18,231 bases of DNA from an uncultured Ruminococcus sp. (GCA_947173865.1 CAMWGS010000012.1:1-18231); one strand, 5' to 3'; positions 7,621 through 15,728 are shown, counted from the stretch's first letter. Translations and numbers: made by a program. The notes: generated by a model from the letters alone, not told the origin.

Positions 7621-7734
7621 AAAAAACAACTCCTTGTGTTGAATGTATTTAAAGCGTTTTTGTTTCGCTTCATAGTACATAATATGCCATAGCAAAAAAA
7701 GTGTTACAATTTTTTTCTGCATTGCAGTTTTCGA

Positions 7735-7763
7735 CTGTTATCGCATGAAAATAGTGGCATAAT
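7735..7763 (+). promoter_or_regulatory. Predicted extended -10 promoter of the clpC-like gene
   Basis: TGG (7755-7757) precedes CATAAT (7758-7763), an extended -10 resembling the one before tig. The -35 at the usual spacing, CTGTTA (7735-7740), is poor, as extended -10 promoters allow. A perfect TATAAT also starts at 7763, but it has no -35 at 17 bases. The ribosome binding site AGGAGGGTG (7781-7789) follows. The 174-base divergent gap 7621-7794 shows no CtsR operator or CIRCE repeat. Confidence 0.5.
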
Positions 7764-7794
7764 ATAATCAGGTGTTTTTCAGGAGGGTGTAACA

Positions 7795-10137
7795 ATGATA
7801 AATACAGATAAGTTTACAAAAAAAGCGGTAAGAATTATTGAAAATGCGGTCTGCATAGCGTCTGAATTTGGTCATACTTATATCGGAAGCGAGCATATTT
7901 TACTTTCAATTGCAGACGACGGCTCAACTGCTGCCGCTGAGATACTGACCGAAAACGGTGTGACCTATAATAATCTCAGACACGAGGTTATACAGCTTGT
8001 GGGACAGGGAACGCCGTCTATTCTGAATCAGCGGTATTTTACAACGGCAACCAAGAAAATTCTTGAACATTCCTACGAAATTGCGGTTGCAGACAAAAAA
8101 CGTCAGGCAGCTCCCGAGCATATCCTTGCGGCAATTATCAGGGAATCTTCATGCAGTGCCTGTACTGTCATAAAGAAAACGGGCGGAAATCTTACGGGAA
8201 TATGCGGAGGACTTAATGTAATTCAATCGTCTGAGGTTCAGACGGAACTTTTAGAGGCGGTAAAACCAAAAATATCAAGTCTGCCGAATCTTTTCAGGTA
8301 CGGAAAAAATCTCACGGACATAACAGTAATAAAAAAGAACGACCCACTTATTGGCAGACAGAACGAAATTGAAAGAGTGTTGCAGGTTCTTTCAAGAAGG
8401 AATAAAAATAATCCGTGTCTGATAGGGGAGGCGGGTGTAGGAAAGACCGCTATTGTTGAGGGAGTGGCAGAACTTTTTGTGAGAAATCTTGTTCCCGACT
8501 CTCTGAAAAACAAGTTTATTTTTGCACTTGATTTTACTTCACTTCTTTCGGGTGCAAAATACAGAGGTGACTTTGAGGAACGTGTAAAGGCGTGTCTTGA
8601 CGAAGCTGCAAATGCAGGAAATATAATTTTATTTATTGACGAGATTCATACAATAGTGGGTGCAGGAGCGGCAGAGGGTGCAATAGATGCAGCCAATATA
8701 ATGAAACCACAGCTCGCACGTGGTGAGCTTCAGATAATAGGTGCGACTACTTTTGAGGAGTACCGCAAGACGATTGAAAAGGATTCTGCACTTGAAAGAC
8801 GTTTCCAGCCTGTAAGTGTCAACGAACCTGCAATAGAGAACTGTATCGAAATTATAAGCGGTCTGAAAAACAATTATGAAATTTTTCACGGTGTGGAGAT
8901 AAGTGATGAGATAATTTCACTTTCGGTCAATATGTCTGTACGTTATATATCGGAGCGTTTTCTGCCTGATAAGGCGATTGACGTACTTGATGAAGCGTGT
9001 GCCTGTGCAAAAATAAGATACAGTACGGGGATTCTTACAAAAGATACCGAATATATAAATATGAATACGGCAAAGTGCAGGTTAAGCGGAATAAGAAAAA
9101 TAATAAACGGAAATACCCGTCCTCGTGTGCTGAAAGAGGACATTATATCAGTGATTTCCATGAAAACAGGAATACCGCTTGATAAAATAACAGTGAGAGA
9201 TGCACAGGAGCTTAATTTTCTTAAAATAAGACTTTCCGAAAGAGTTATAGGTCATGAATATGCGGTAAACAGGATTACTAACGCCATATGCCGTGCAAAA
9301 TCGGGACTGCGTGACGGAAACCGTCCTACAGCTTCATTTCTTTTTGCAGGACCTACAGGTGTCGGAAAGACTGAACTTGCCAAGGCACTTGCGGACTGTA
9401 TGTTCAGCTCGGGAAATAATCTTATAAGGATTGATATGTCTGAATATATGGAGAAACACTCTGTTTCAAAACTTATCGGGGCTCCTCCCGGATATGCGGG
9501 ATATGATGAACACCCCAATAATTTATGTGAAAGAGTCCGCCGTAATCCGTATTCACTGCTTTTGTTTGATGAGATTGAAAAAGCTGACATAGAGGTTCTG
9601 AATGTCCTGTTGCAGATACTTGACGACGGTATTCTTACCGATTCAACAATGAGACGTGTCAGTTTCAGGAATTGTATAATAATTATGACTTCAAATGTGG
9701 GTGCTGATAAGTTCAGCCGAAAGTCAATGGTAGGGTTTACGGAAAACGGTGAACTTGCGGGGGAGGAATATGTTCTTTCAAAACTCAGGGAACATTTCAC
9801 ACCGGAATTTATCAACAGAATTGACGAGCTTGTTGTTTTCCGTCCGCTTGTAAGGGAGGATTTAATAAAAATAAGCCGTATAACGCTTGAAAATCTGCGC
9901 ATACGTGCCAAGGGTCTGGGAATTGAATTAAGCTATTCACCAAAAGTAATAGAAGCCGTTGCGGATGCTAAGGAAACCGACAAATACGGTGCGAGACCGA
10001 TAAAAAGACGTGTTACTGAACTTGTTGAAAATGAACTTGCAAAAATGATAGTAAAATCTGAAATCATACAAGGTGAAACAATAAGGGTTGAGCTTAAAGA
10101 CAACAAAATTCTGTTTCTGAAAGGTGCGACTGTATAA
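7795..10137 (+). CDS. clpC: ClpC-type AAA+ unfoldase with shortened middle domain
   Basis: This is a double-ring Hsp100 protein of 780 residues. Two Clp-N repeats (about 1-145) precede D1, with Walker A GEAGVGKT (211-218), pore loop KYRG and Walker B Asp282-Glu283. D2 has Walker A GPTGVGKT (519-526) and Walker B FDEIEKAD (Asp592-Glu593). MVGFTENGE in D2 fits the VGF loop that docks on ClpP, so it is probably a ClpP partner rather than a ClpB disaggregase. Odd points: the segment between Asp399 of D1 and VIGHE at 484 is about 85 residues, roughly 30 shorter than I recall for Bacillus ClpC, leaving little room for the MecA-binding coiled coil. The D2 pore segment reads GYAGYDEHPNN where GYVGYDEGG is usual. 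It stands alone, without ctsR-mcsA-mcsB. Confidence 0.88.
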   Translation: MINTDKFTKKAVRIIENAVCIASEFGHTYIGSEHILLSIADDGSTAAAEILTENGVTYNNLRHEVIQLVGQGTPSILNQRYFTTATKKILEHSYEIAVADKKRQAAPEHILAAIIRESSCSACTVIKKTGGNLTGICGGLNVIQSSEVQTELLEAVKPKISSLPNLFRYGKNLTDITVIKKNDPLIGRQNEIERVLQVLSRRNKNNPCLIGEAGVGKTAIVEGVAELFVRNLVPDSLKNKFIFALDFTSLLSGAKYRGDFEERVKACLDEAANAGNIILFIDEIHTIVGAGAAEGAIDAANIMKPQLARGELQIIGATTFEEYRKTIEKDSALERRFQPVSVNEPAIENCIEIISGLKNNYEIFHGVEISDEIISLSVNMSVRYISERFLPDKAIDVLDEACACAKIRYSTGILTKDTEYINMNTAKCRLSGIRKIINGNTRPRVLKEDIISVISMKTGIPLDKITVRDAQELNFLKIRLSERVIGHEYAVNRITNAICRAKSGLRDGNRPTASFLFAGPTGVGKTELAKALADCMFSSGNNLIRIDMSEYMEKHSVSKLIGAPPGYAGYDEHPNNLCERVRRNPYSLLLFDEIEKADIEVLNVLLQILDDGILTDSTMRRVSFRNCIIIMTSNVGADKFSRKSMVGFTENGELAGEEYVLSKLREHFTPEFINRIDELVVFRPLVREDLIKISRITLENLRIRAKGLGIELSYSPKVIEAVADAKETDKYGARPIKRRVTELVENELAKMIVKSEIIQGETIRVELKDNKILFLKGATV

Positions 10138-10140
10138 AAA

Positions 10141-10169
10141 AAGGGGGAGATTATTTAATCTCCCTTTTT
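10141..10169. terminator. Bidirectional terminator shared by the clpC-like gene and the lipase-like gene
   Basis: GGGAGATT (10145-10152) pairs with AATCTCCC (10157-10164) around a 4-base loop. On the + strand it is followed by T5; on the - strand it is followed by a run of seven T. It starts 4 bases after the clpC-like stop. The lipase-like gene ends inside it: its last codons (Lys-Gly-Asp-stop) form one arm and the loop of the stem. Both convergent units can end here. Confidence 0.88.
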
Positions 10170-12404
10170 GTTATTTTTTCTTTTTCGGAAAATCAACATA
10201 GCAGACGATGATGACACAAGCAATGCACAAGCTCCTGCAATAACAAGAGTTTCAGTCTTTAAGACAGATTTTTTCTTGTATTCAGTTTCCGTACCATCTG
10301 TCTGAACCACAAAAACAGGCTTGTTGTTTTCGTCCATAACGTACATATTATTATTTTTAATATCATATTCAATGTTTTTTCTGTCTGTAAGAGAAACGTT
10401 GCTGTAGGACTTTTCAAAGTCTTTCTGATTTTTGTCGGACAGTTCAAGAATTTCGTCAGTATTTCCCGAAAACTTTATTTTATAATCACCCGACGGAATA
10501 AATATATAAGTATGTTCATCGTCGGACAGAATTTTCAGATTTTCCTTTTCAACAGGTTTGTCTGACTTTGAAACTTCAAAATCCGCATAGGGATTATTTA
10601 TTGTTATTTGCCTGTAGGTTACATAATTATCGGTTATTTCTGAAAGGTTTTCGACGTATATTTTCGGTTCAAAGCAGTTCATTCCGAAAGTTCCGTTATC
10701 AAATGCCACTGTTTTTCCGTCCCTTGCACCAAACGGCATAAATGAAACAAAATCACTTTCGTTTACAATATTAATTATATTCTGACAATTGTTATCCGAC
10801 AAAGCATCATATACGTTCGGACAGCCGAATGTATAAACAAATACATCGTTTTCGGAAAGTTTCAGAATAGAATCACTGCTGTTGAGTTCTGCACCAAGAA
10901 GTGAAGCACCTGCACCGCCTATACTGTGACCGCTGACAAGAACTTTAAGTTTACCGTCCTGTGCGGAATTGAGTATTTCACTGTGGTTTGAAATATACTC
11001 ATCAAGAGAATTTTTTACTCTTATGTAGAAATCGTAATAATCGGGATTTGTCATGCTGTTCATAAACGGCTGACTGAAATCTTTGTTAATCTGACTGTAG
11101 AAATCACTTTTTCCGCTGTTGCCCTTTAGCGTTACGGTGAGCAATGTTGTCTGTCCGACTTTTCGGGAAGCAAATGAAAATGAATAATCGTCGGACGGAT
11201 AACCGTATGTTTCGATATTGTCGGAAGTAAAACCAAGTTGTCTGTAGGCTGAGTTTATATAGTAACCGCTTTCACGTCTGCCGTTGTATGAAGCAGAACT
11301 GATTGCAACGGCAATTTCTGCAATATTACTGTGATACTTGGTTGAATCCTGATAAAAGATATCTTCGGTAATAACAGTATCAACCGCACCGCCGTAATAT
11401 CTTACACCGTCGGGAATGTCTTTGTCTGTTGCACTGACATATTTATGTCCGTAATGAGCAGAAAGACCGTTATCCTCGTTTGTGTCAAAGTAGACGAACT
11501 GTCCGAACTTCTGACCGCTCGGAACTTGTGGTATCAGGTCGCTTTCATTGACAATGTTAATAATATTGTCACAGTCTGTAACAGTCGGGGTGCCGTAGTA
11601 TACATTGGGACAGGCAAAGCTGTACACAAAAATATCACCTTGCGGAATGTCAAGTTTTTCGCTGAACATGGTATTTACAGCTTCATTTCCGTCAAAACCG
11701 CTGTAATTGTTGTCCTCGTGTGTATTGAAATAAGTACCGAGAAGATTAGTTCCCGCACCTCCGAGACTGTGACCTGTAATAAGTATTTTAAGTTTGCCTT
11801 TATCGGCAGAATCCGTAATTTCGGGGTGTTCTTCGAGATACAGACTTAAACCTACAGAAACCTTGCGGAAAAAATTTACAAAGCCTGTCGGAGAACTGTC
11901 CTTGTAGAAATCTGTACCGAATATTGAAATATCACTCAGAATATCGCTTGTACTGTTCAAATTAGTTCCACGCAGTGCTATTACAAGCAGACGTGTATCA
12001 CCTATTTCCCTTGTGGCGACCGAAAAAGACAACGAATCGCCGTAAATGTCTATTAAATCGGTATCATATGAAGCATTGTTTTCAGCACCTTCATAACTGA
12101 AAAGTGTCACGTCGTTTTCGATATCAAAGCCGAGATTTTCATATGCACGGTTTATATAGTAGCCGTTTTCCTTGTCACCGTTATAGCTTGCACTGCTGAG
12201 TGAGGAGGCAAGCAAGGCGATATTTCTGTGATATCCGTTTGAATTTTGTCCGAACATTTCTTCATTTATTTCTACATCTGCTTTTCCGTCGTAAAATTCT
12301 ATAGTTTCGGAAAGGCTGTCCAAAGCCGAAGCACCGTGAAAATTTCCATACATAATTGAAAATGCTGTAAATCCGCTTAAAACCACACTTATTATTCTTT
12401 TCAT
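10155..12404 (-). CDS. Secreted, membrane-anchored protein with two tandem class 3 lipase domains
   Basis: The 749-residue protein starts at the ATG at 12404, which has GGAG upstream and begins a signal peptide (MKRIISVVLSGFTAF...) with likely cleavage after Ala-Ser-Ala (25-27). Domain 1 has ALRGT, GHSLGG with Ser213, Asp289 in NESDLIP and His317/His320 in AHYGHKY, a complete alpha/beta-hydrolase set of the class 3 lipase type. Domain 2 is a diverged copy: both begin with similar F-x-Q-(N/D)-S...YH-x-N-IA...SASYNG segments. It keeps GHSIGG (Ser494) and Asp551 in NESDFVS but shows no histidine where His317/320 should be, and LRGT has become LKGN. A beta-rich region follows, then a membrane span (about 719-739) and a positive tail RKRKNNKKGD. 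It is probably an envelope-bound esterase or lipase; the substrate is unknown. Confidence 0.82.
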   Translation of the reverse strand: MKRIISVVLSGFTAFSIMYGNFHGASALDSLSETIEFYDGKADVEINEEMFGQNSNGYHRNIALLASSLSSASYNGDKENGYYINRAYENLGFDIENDVTLFSYEGAENNASYDTDLIDIYGDSLSFSVATREIGDTRLLVIALRGTNLNSTSDILSDISIFGTDFYKDSSPTGFVNFFRKVSVGLSLYLEEHPEITDSADKGKLKILITGHSLGGAGTNLLGTYFNTHEDNNYSGFDGNEAVNTMFSEKLDIPQGDIFVYSFACPNVYYGTPTVTDCDNIINIVNESDLIPQVPSGQKFGQFVYFDTNEDNGLSAHYGHKYVSATDKDIPDGVRYYGGAVDTVITEDIFYQDSTKYHSNIAEIAVAISSASYNGRRESGYYINSAYRQLGFTSDNIETYGYPSDDYSFSFASRKVGQTTLLTVTLKGNSGKSDFYSQINKDFSQPFMNSMTNPDYYDFYIRVKNSLDEYISNHSEILNSAQDGKLKVLVSGHSIGGAGASLLGAELNSSDSILKLSENDVFVYTFGCPNVYDALSDNNCQNIINIVNESDFVSFMPFGARDGKTVAFDNGTFGMNCFEPKIYVENLSEITDNYVTYRQITINNPYADFEVSKSDKPVEKENLKILSDDEHTYIFIPSGDYKIKFSGNTDEILELSDKNQKDFEKSYSNVSLTDRKNIEYDIKNNNMYVMDENNKPVFVVQTDGTETEYKKKSVLKTETLVIAGACALLVSSSSAMLIFRKRKNNKKGD

Positions 12405-12462
12405 TCTGAATCTCCGTTTATTTATTGATTTTATATATTTTATGTAAACCTTGACATTGATA

Positions 12463-13353
12463 TTACAGTCCCGAAAGGTCAAAATTCGGAACATACTTTT
12501 CCGAAGAAGATGAAGATTGTTGGGTAAAGCCTTTTATGCCGAGATTTACGGCGTATTTCACTACGCTGTTGTATTCCATTTTTGTTACACGGCGTTTTAT
12601 TTCGCTGAATTTTTCGTCTGTGAAGTCAAAAGGTGTATACTGGTTCATTATACTGACCAGTACGTCAGGAATATTTTCCGCAATCCAGTCCATTATTTTC
12701 ATGGAGTCATGACGGTTCGACGGAAGAATCATATGACGTATAATAACACCTTTAATTAATCCTCCGTGTTCGTTGTAAATGGGTTTACCGACTTGTTTAA
12801 TCATGGAAAGCACGGCAGATGACGCATATTCAAAGTAGTCGGGTGCATTAGAATAGCGTGTGGACACTTCTGACGAAAAATATTTTATATCAGGCATATA
12901 AATATCAATATATCCGTTGAGAGAATCAATTGTTTCGGTGAGTTCATAACCGCCAGAGTTGTATATTACGGGTATTTCAAGCTTATGTTTAATACAGTCG
13001 AGTGATTTTATTATGGACGGTACGAAATGTGTAGGTGTGACAAGTTCTATATTGTCCGCTCCCTTGTCCTGTAATGACAGAAATATGTCTGAAAGTTCTG
13101 CAATACTTAATTTTTTTCCGAAAAGTTCGTTGCTTATCCTGTTGTTCTGACAGTAACAGCAGTGCAGGTTACAGCCCGAAAAAAATATTGTTCCTGCACC
13201 GTTTCTGTAGGATATGCAGGGTTCTTCCCACTGGTGCAGTGAAGCCATTGCAGAAAGTATTTCTGAATCTGTTCCGCAGAATCCTTTGTTTATGTACCTG
13301 TTTACACCGCATTTTCTCGGACACAAACGGCAGTTTTCATAATTTATAATCAT
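12463..13353 (-). CDS. Radical SAM protein related to pyruvate formate-lyase activating enzymes
   Basis: From the chosen start the protein has 296 residues. The radical SAM cluster motif Cys61-x3-Cys65-x2-Cys68 lies in FSGCNLHCCYCQNN, and an N-terminal group Cys8, Cys11, Cys15, Cys26 (CRLCPRKCGVNR, GFCG) may hold a second metal site. NSGGYE and MPDIKYF are typical of the PflA-like COG1313 group, whose substrates are mostly unknown. No pyruvate formate-lyase or other glycyl-radical enzyme is in the window. Two adjacent ATGs (13356, 13353) follow AGGTGA; the second has better spacing. A longer frame from 13407 lies wholly inside the preceding small gene and adds unlike sequence. It overlaps that gene by 17 bases, indicating coupling. 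Confidence 0.85.
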   Translation of the reverse strand: MIINYENCRLCPRKCGVNRYINKGFCGTDSEILSAMASLHQWEEPCISYRNGAGTIFFSGCNLHCCYCQNNRISNELFGKKLSIAELSDIFLSLQDKGADNIELVTPTHFVPSIIKSLDCIKHKLEIPVIYNSGGYELTETIDSLNGYIDIYMPDIKYFSSEVSTRYSNAPDYFEYASSAVLSMIKQVGKPIYNEHGGLIKGVIIRHMILPSNRHDSMKIMDWIAENIPDVLVSIMNQYTPFDFTDEKFSEIKRRVTKMEYNSVVKYAVNLGIKGFTQQSSSSSEKYVPNFDLSGL

Positions 13354-13579
13354 CATTTTCACCTGAATCAGAAGTATATATTTCGTCGATATCTGTATTG
13401 TTATCAATGAAATACATAGCTGCCGCCGACATGAAACAGCTTTTTGAAATGTTCTTTTCTATACAGTAGTTTGTTATCTTTTCGTACTCCAAAACAGTTG
13501 TTTTATACGGAATAGTTTTATAGTAGACTTTTCCTGGGGTATAACGTGTACGTTTTTTAATAATTTTCTTGTTTTCCGT
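13337..13579 (-). CDS. Ribbon-helix-helix-like 80-residue protein, apparent ACG start codon
   Basis: An open frame of 80 codons lies downstream of a near-consensus promoter and a perfect AGGAGG, yet the codon at ideal spacing (7 bases) is ACG at 13577-13579, not ATG, GTG or TTG. The next in-frame candidate is a TTG at codon 30 with no ribosome binding site. The product would be basic at the N-terminus (ENKKIIKKRTRYTPGK), followed by YKTTVLEYE, helix KITNYCIEKN, turn ISKS, helix CFMSAAAMYFIDNN and an acidic tail. Strand-helix-turn(S)-helix is the layout of ribbon-helix-helix DNA-binding proteins, so a transcription regulator or small nucleic-acid binder is plausible. Alternatively the start codon has been lost by mutation or a sequence error. 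The end overlaps the radical SAM gene by 17 bases. Confidence 0.6.
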   Translation of the reverse strand, partial: TENKKIIKKRTRYTPGKVYYKTIPYKTTVLEYEKITNYCIEKNISKSCFMSAAAMYFIDNNTDIDEIYTSDSGENDDYKL

Positions 13580-13609
13580 AAAAATTCCTCCTGAAATATT
13601 GATACTACC

Positions 13610-13638
13610 ATTTTACCATATTTATCTGATTTTATCAA
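13610..13638 (-). promoter_or_regulatory. Strong predicted promoter of the RHH / radical SAM / lipase unit
   Basis: On the - strand, TTGATA (13633-13638) is the -35, followed by a 17-base spacer and TAAAAT (13610-13615) as the -10. TGG immediately before it gives an extended -10. The AGGAGG ribosome binding site follows about 20 bases downstream. The promoter lies directly after the terminator of the transporter operon, so this unit is transcribed independently. Confidence 0.78.
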
Positions 13639-13639
13639 G

Positions 13640-13670
13640 AAAAAATTCCCCATACCGAAAGTACGGGGAA
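13640..13670 (-). terminator. Rho-independent terminator of the BceAB-type operon
   Basis: On the - strand TTCCCCGTAC pairs with GTATGGGGAA (one G-T pair, 5-base loop), with arms at 13661-13670 and 13646-13655. It is followed by six T (13640-13645). It starts 7 bases after the permease stop codon. The next promoter's -35 begins only 2 bases beyond it. Confidence 0.9.
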
Positions 13671-13676
13671 AATTTT

Positions 13677-15728
13677 TTATTTATGACTTTTTATAATTGA
13701 TTTACTGCAAAGATATGTTATCAGGAAGTAACCGCCGTAAATCAGAAGTATCATAATTGAAGTAAAGCCTATTGATTCGGCAAGTTTTTCAGTACCAAAA
13801 ACTTCAAGTATAAATGTTGAGAATTTCATGCCGAATACTGAATGTACGCAGGCGAGAAGAAGCGGAAGGAGGAAAAATATACCTGTCTGTCGGAAAAGAG
13901 ACTTTGATATGTCGCTTTCTTCTGCACCTATTTTGCGTAACATTTCATATCTTGAAATGCTGTCAACACTGTCTGAAAGCTGTTTCAGTGCGAGGATTGC
14001 AGCACATGAAATAAGGAAGATTAAACCGATATACAGTCCTATGAATGTAGCCATTGCACCAAGACCTATAGTAGCCTCCGAGATGTCAATTCTTGTATTC
14101 ATTGCGTCTGTGTATACAACATTGAGATTTTCCACTGTCGGAACCCATGCGTTGATAAATTTCTTGTATTCGGCTATAATTTTGTCTTCAACGGCTTGTT
14201 TTTCTTCTTTTGTTCCGGCATTGTAATTGCCTATAAAATAATCTTTCTTTGCGTAGTTTTCGTCAACAACATTGTCGGGTACAATATAAACACCGGTATT
14301 TATATGTTGTGACGAAATATCTATAAAGCCGTCCTGACACTCGTCATACTTTGATGTGAGAGTATGTCCGAAAACTGTTATTTCTTTATCTGTTTTCAAG
14401 GTTTCGTCTCTTATTTCTTTCATGCTTTTAAAGTCGCACATTAAAATAAATTCGTTTTCGTTGAGAGTTATTTCTTTTCTGCCGTAAAGCCTCATAAGTG
14501 CGTTATAATCACTTAATCTGAAAATATCTTCAGTTTTGTCATAATCAAGGTACATATAATTTGCTTTCATTTCCTCAAGATGACTGCCAAGAGAATCAGC
14601 AAAAGTAAAATTTTTGTCTCCGTAGTCATGGAAATGAACGGATTCGCTGAAATCTTCTTCAATATTTACATCATATTCGTGAGTTTTTTCTATTATGTCG
14701 GTGTACTGTAATTCCTGATTATGATATTCAGCCCAGCACCATTCAAAGTCAGCAGGACACATTTCCTTTAAGTTTGCGTTCATTGAGTTTCTTATTGAAA
14801 ATGCTGATGACAATGTACAGATAGTCACGAAAAGCATAAGACATATAACACTTATTGACGCTACTGTTGTATTGACTTTACTGCTTATCTGTCGGAAAGT
14901 GAAACTGTTAAGTCCCTTGTAATACTTCTTTTTCATGGACATTACAACCCTTAACATCATTCCCGATACAGACCAGAATATAAGAAATGTCGATACTGCA
15001 CCTATGGCTATGATTTTAACAAGTTTTTTTGTACTCATGTCGTTGGTTTTCCAGCCTGCTACATAGTAAGCATATCCCAATGCACATACAGAAACTATAA
15101 ATATGATTACGCAGAGTACGGGATTTTTGAGTTTGAGTTTTTCAGACTTCTTGCCCGACTGCAAAAGGTTTATCAGCTTACACTTGCTTATCATGAAACT
15201 GTTGAAAATCATTACAACAAGGTACATAATACCGAAATATATAGCTGTCTTTATAATTGCCTCACTTGATACCATGAATGTATATTCAGTCATATCGGCT
15301 TCAAACAGGTTTGCAACAAGCGTACTCATAAGCTGTGAAAGTCCTATGCCGATAAGCAGACCCACGCCGAGTGAACCAAGTCCGATAATAATTGTCTCTA
15401 TGAGCAGGATTGCAGAGATTCTGCCCTTGCCCATTCCAAGAATAAGGTACAGGGCAAATTCTTTATTTCGTCGTTTCATGAGGAAACGGCTTGCGTATAC
15501 AATAAGAAGTCCGAGAATTACAGAAACAAATACACTTATACCGTTAAGCATATTTTTAAGAAGTTCGATTATATCGTTTGTACTCTGTGAGACTTTCAAA
15601 AAAGCCGTCTGTTCGCCTATTGCGTTGAACACATAGAAAACAGCAACGCCTATTATAAGTGTAAAGAAGTATATGGCGTAGTCACGGAAACTTTTTCTGA
15701 TATTGCTGAAAGAGAGTTTAAAGAGCAT
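13677..15728 (-). CDS. BceB-type ABC transporter permease (FtsX family)
   Basis: This is the 683-residue membrane subunit of an antimicrobial-peptide resistance transporter. Ten membrane spans can be placed by eye: one near the N-terminus (about 17-37), three more before residue 180, three between about 200 and 310, then a large extracellular domain (about 310-540), and three at the C-terminus. This topology, with the big domain between spans 7 and 8, is diagnostic of BceB. The extracellular domain recognises the drug and transmits the signal to the partner kinase. The start overlaps the end of the ATPase gene by 11 bases and a strong terminator follows. The peptide recognised (bacitracin-like, lantibiotic or defensin) cannot be read from the sequence. 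Confidence 0.9.
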   Translation of the reverse strand: MLFKLSFSNIRKSFRDYAIYFFTLIIGVAVFYVFNAIGEQTAFLKVSQSTNDIIELLKNMLNGISVFVSVILGLLIVYASRFLMKRRNKEFALYLILGMGKGRISAILLIETIIIGLGSLGVGLLIGIGLSQLMSTLVANLFEADMTEYTFMVSSEAIIKTAIYFGIMYLVVMIFNSFMISKCKLINLLQSGKKSEKLKLKNPVLCVIIFIVSVCALGYAYYVAGWKTNDMSTKKLVKIIAIGAVSTFLIFWSVSGMMLRVVMSMKKKYYKGLNSFTFRQISSKVNTTVASISVICLMLFVTICTLSSAFSIRNSMNANLKEMCPADFEWCWAEYHNQELQYTDIIEKTHEYDVNIEEDFSESVHFHDYGDKNFTFADSLGSHLEEMKANYMYLDYDKTEDIFRLSDYNALMRLYGRKEITLNENEFILMCDFKSMKEIRDETLKTDKEITVFGHTLTSKYDECQDGFIDISSQHINTGVYIVPDNVVDENYAKKDYFIGNYNAGTKEEKQAVEDKIIAEYKKFINAWVPTVENLNVVYTDAMNTRIDISEATIGLGAMATFIGLYIGLIFLISCAAILALKQLSDSVDSISRYEMLRKIGAEESDISKSLFRQTGIFFLLPLLLACVHSVFGMKFSTFILEVFGTEKLAESIGFTSIMILLIYGGYFLITYLCSKSIIKSHK

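Noticed and set aside
7621..7722. Longer version of the Cys-rich mini-protein starting at 7722
   Set aside because: No ribosome binding site precedes that ATG, whereas AAGGAG is placed correctly for the ATG at 7620.
7621..7794. CtsR operator or CIRCE element controlling the clp genes
   Set aside because: I looked for tandem GGTCAAA-type repeats and the TTAGCACTC inverted repeat here and before tig; neither is present.
9252..9911. 219-codon open frame on the - strand inside the clpC-like gene
   Set aside because: It is antisense to a well-supported AAA+ domain, is Ser/Arg/Phe-rich as expected from the mirrored codons, and has no recognisable domain.
12405..12462. Separate promoter for the lipase-like gene
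   Set aside because: TATAAA-like -10 candidates exist in this A/T-rich gap, but no acceptable -35 lies at 16-18 bases.
12405..12494. Upstream in-frame ATG for the lipase-like protein
   Set aside because: It would place 30 residues before a clear signal peptide and overlap the radical SAM gene. GGAG precedes the ATG at 12404.
13357..13407. Upstream in-frame ATG for the radical SAM protein
   Set aside because: The extension has no ribosome binding site, lies inside the preceding small gene, and is unlike the family N-terminus; AGGTGA supports 13353.
15103..15636. 177-codon open frame on the + strand inside the permease gene
   Set aside because: It is antisense to membrane spans of the BceB-type permease. 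Its hydrophobic look reflects the complementary codons and it matches no family.
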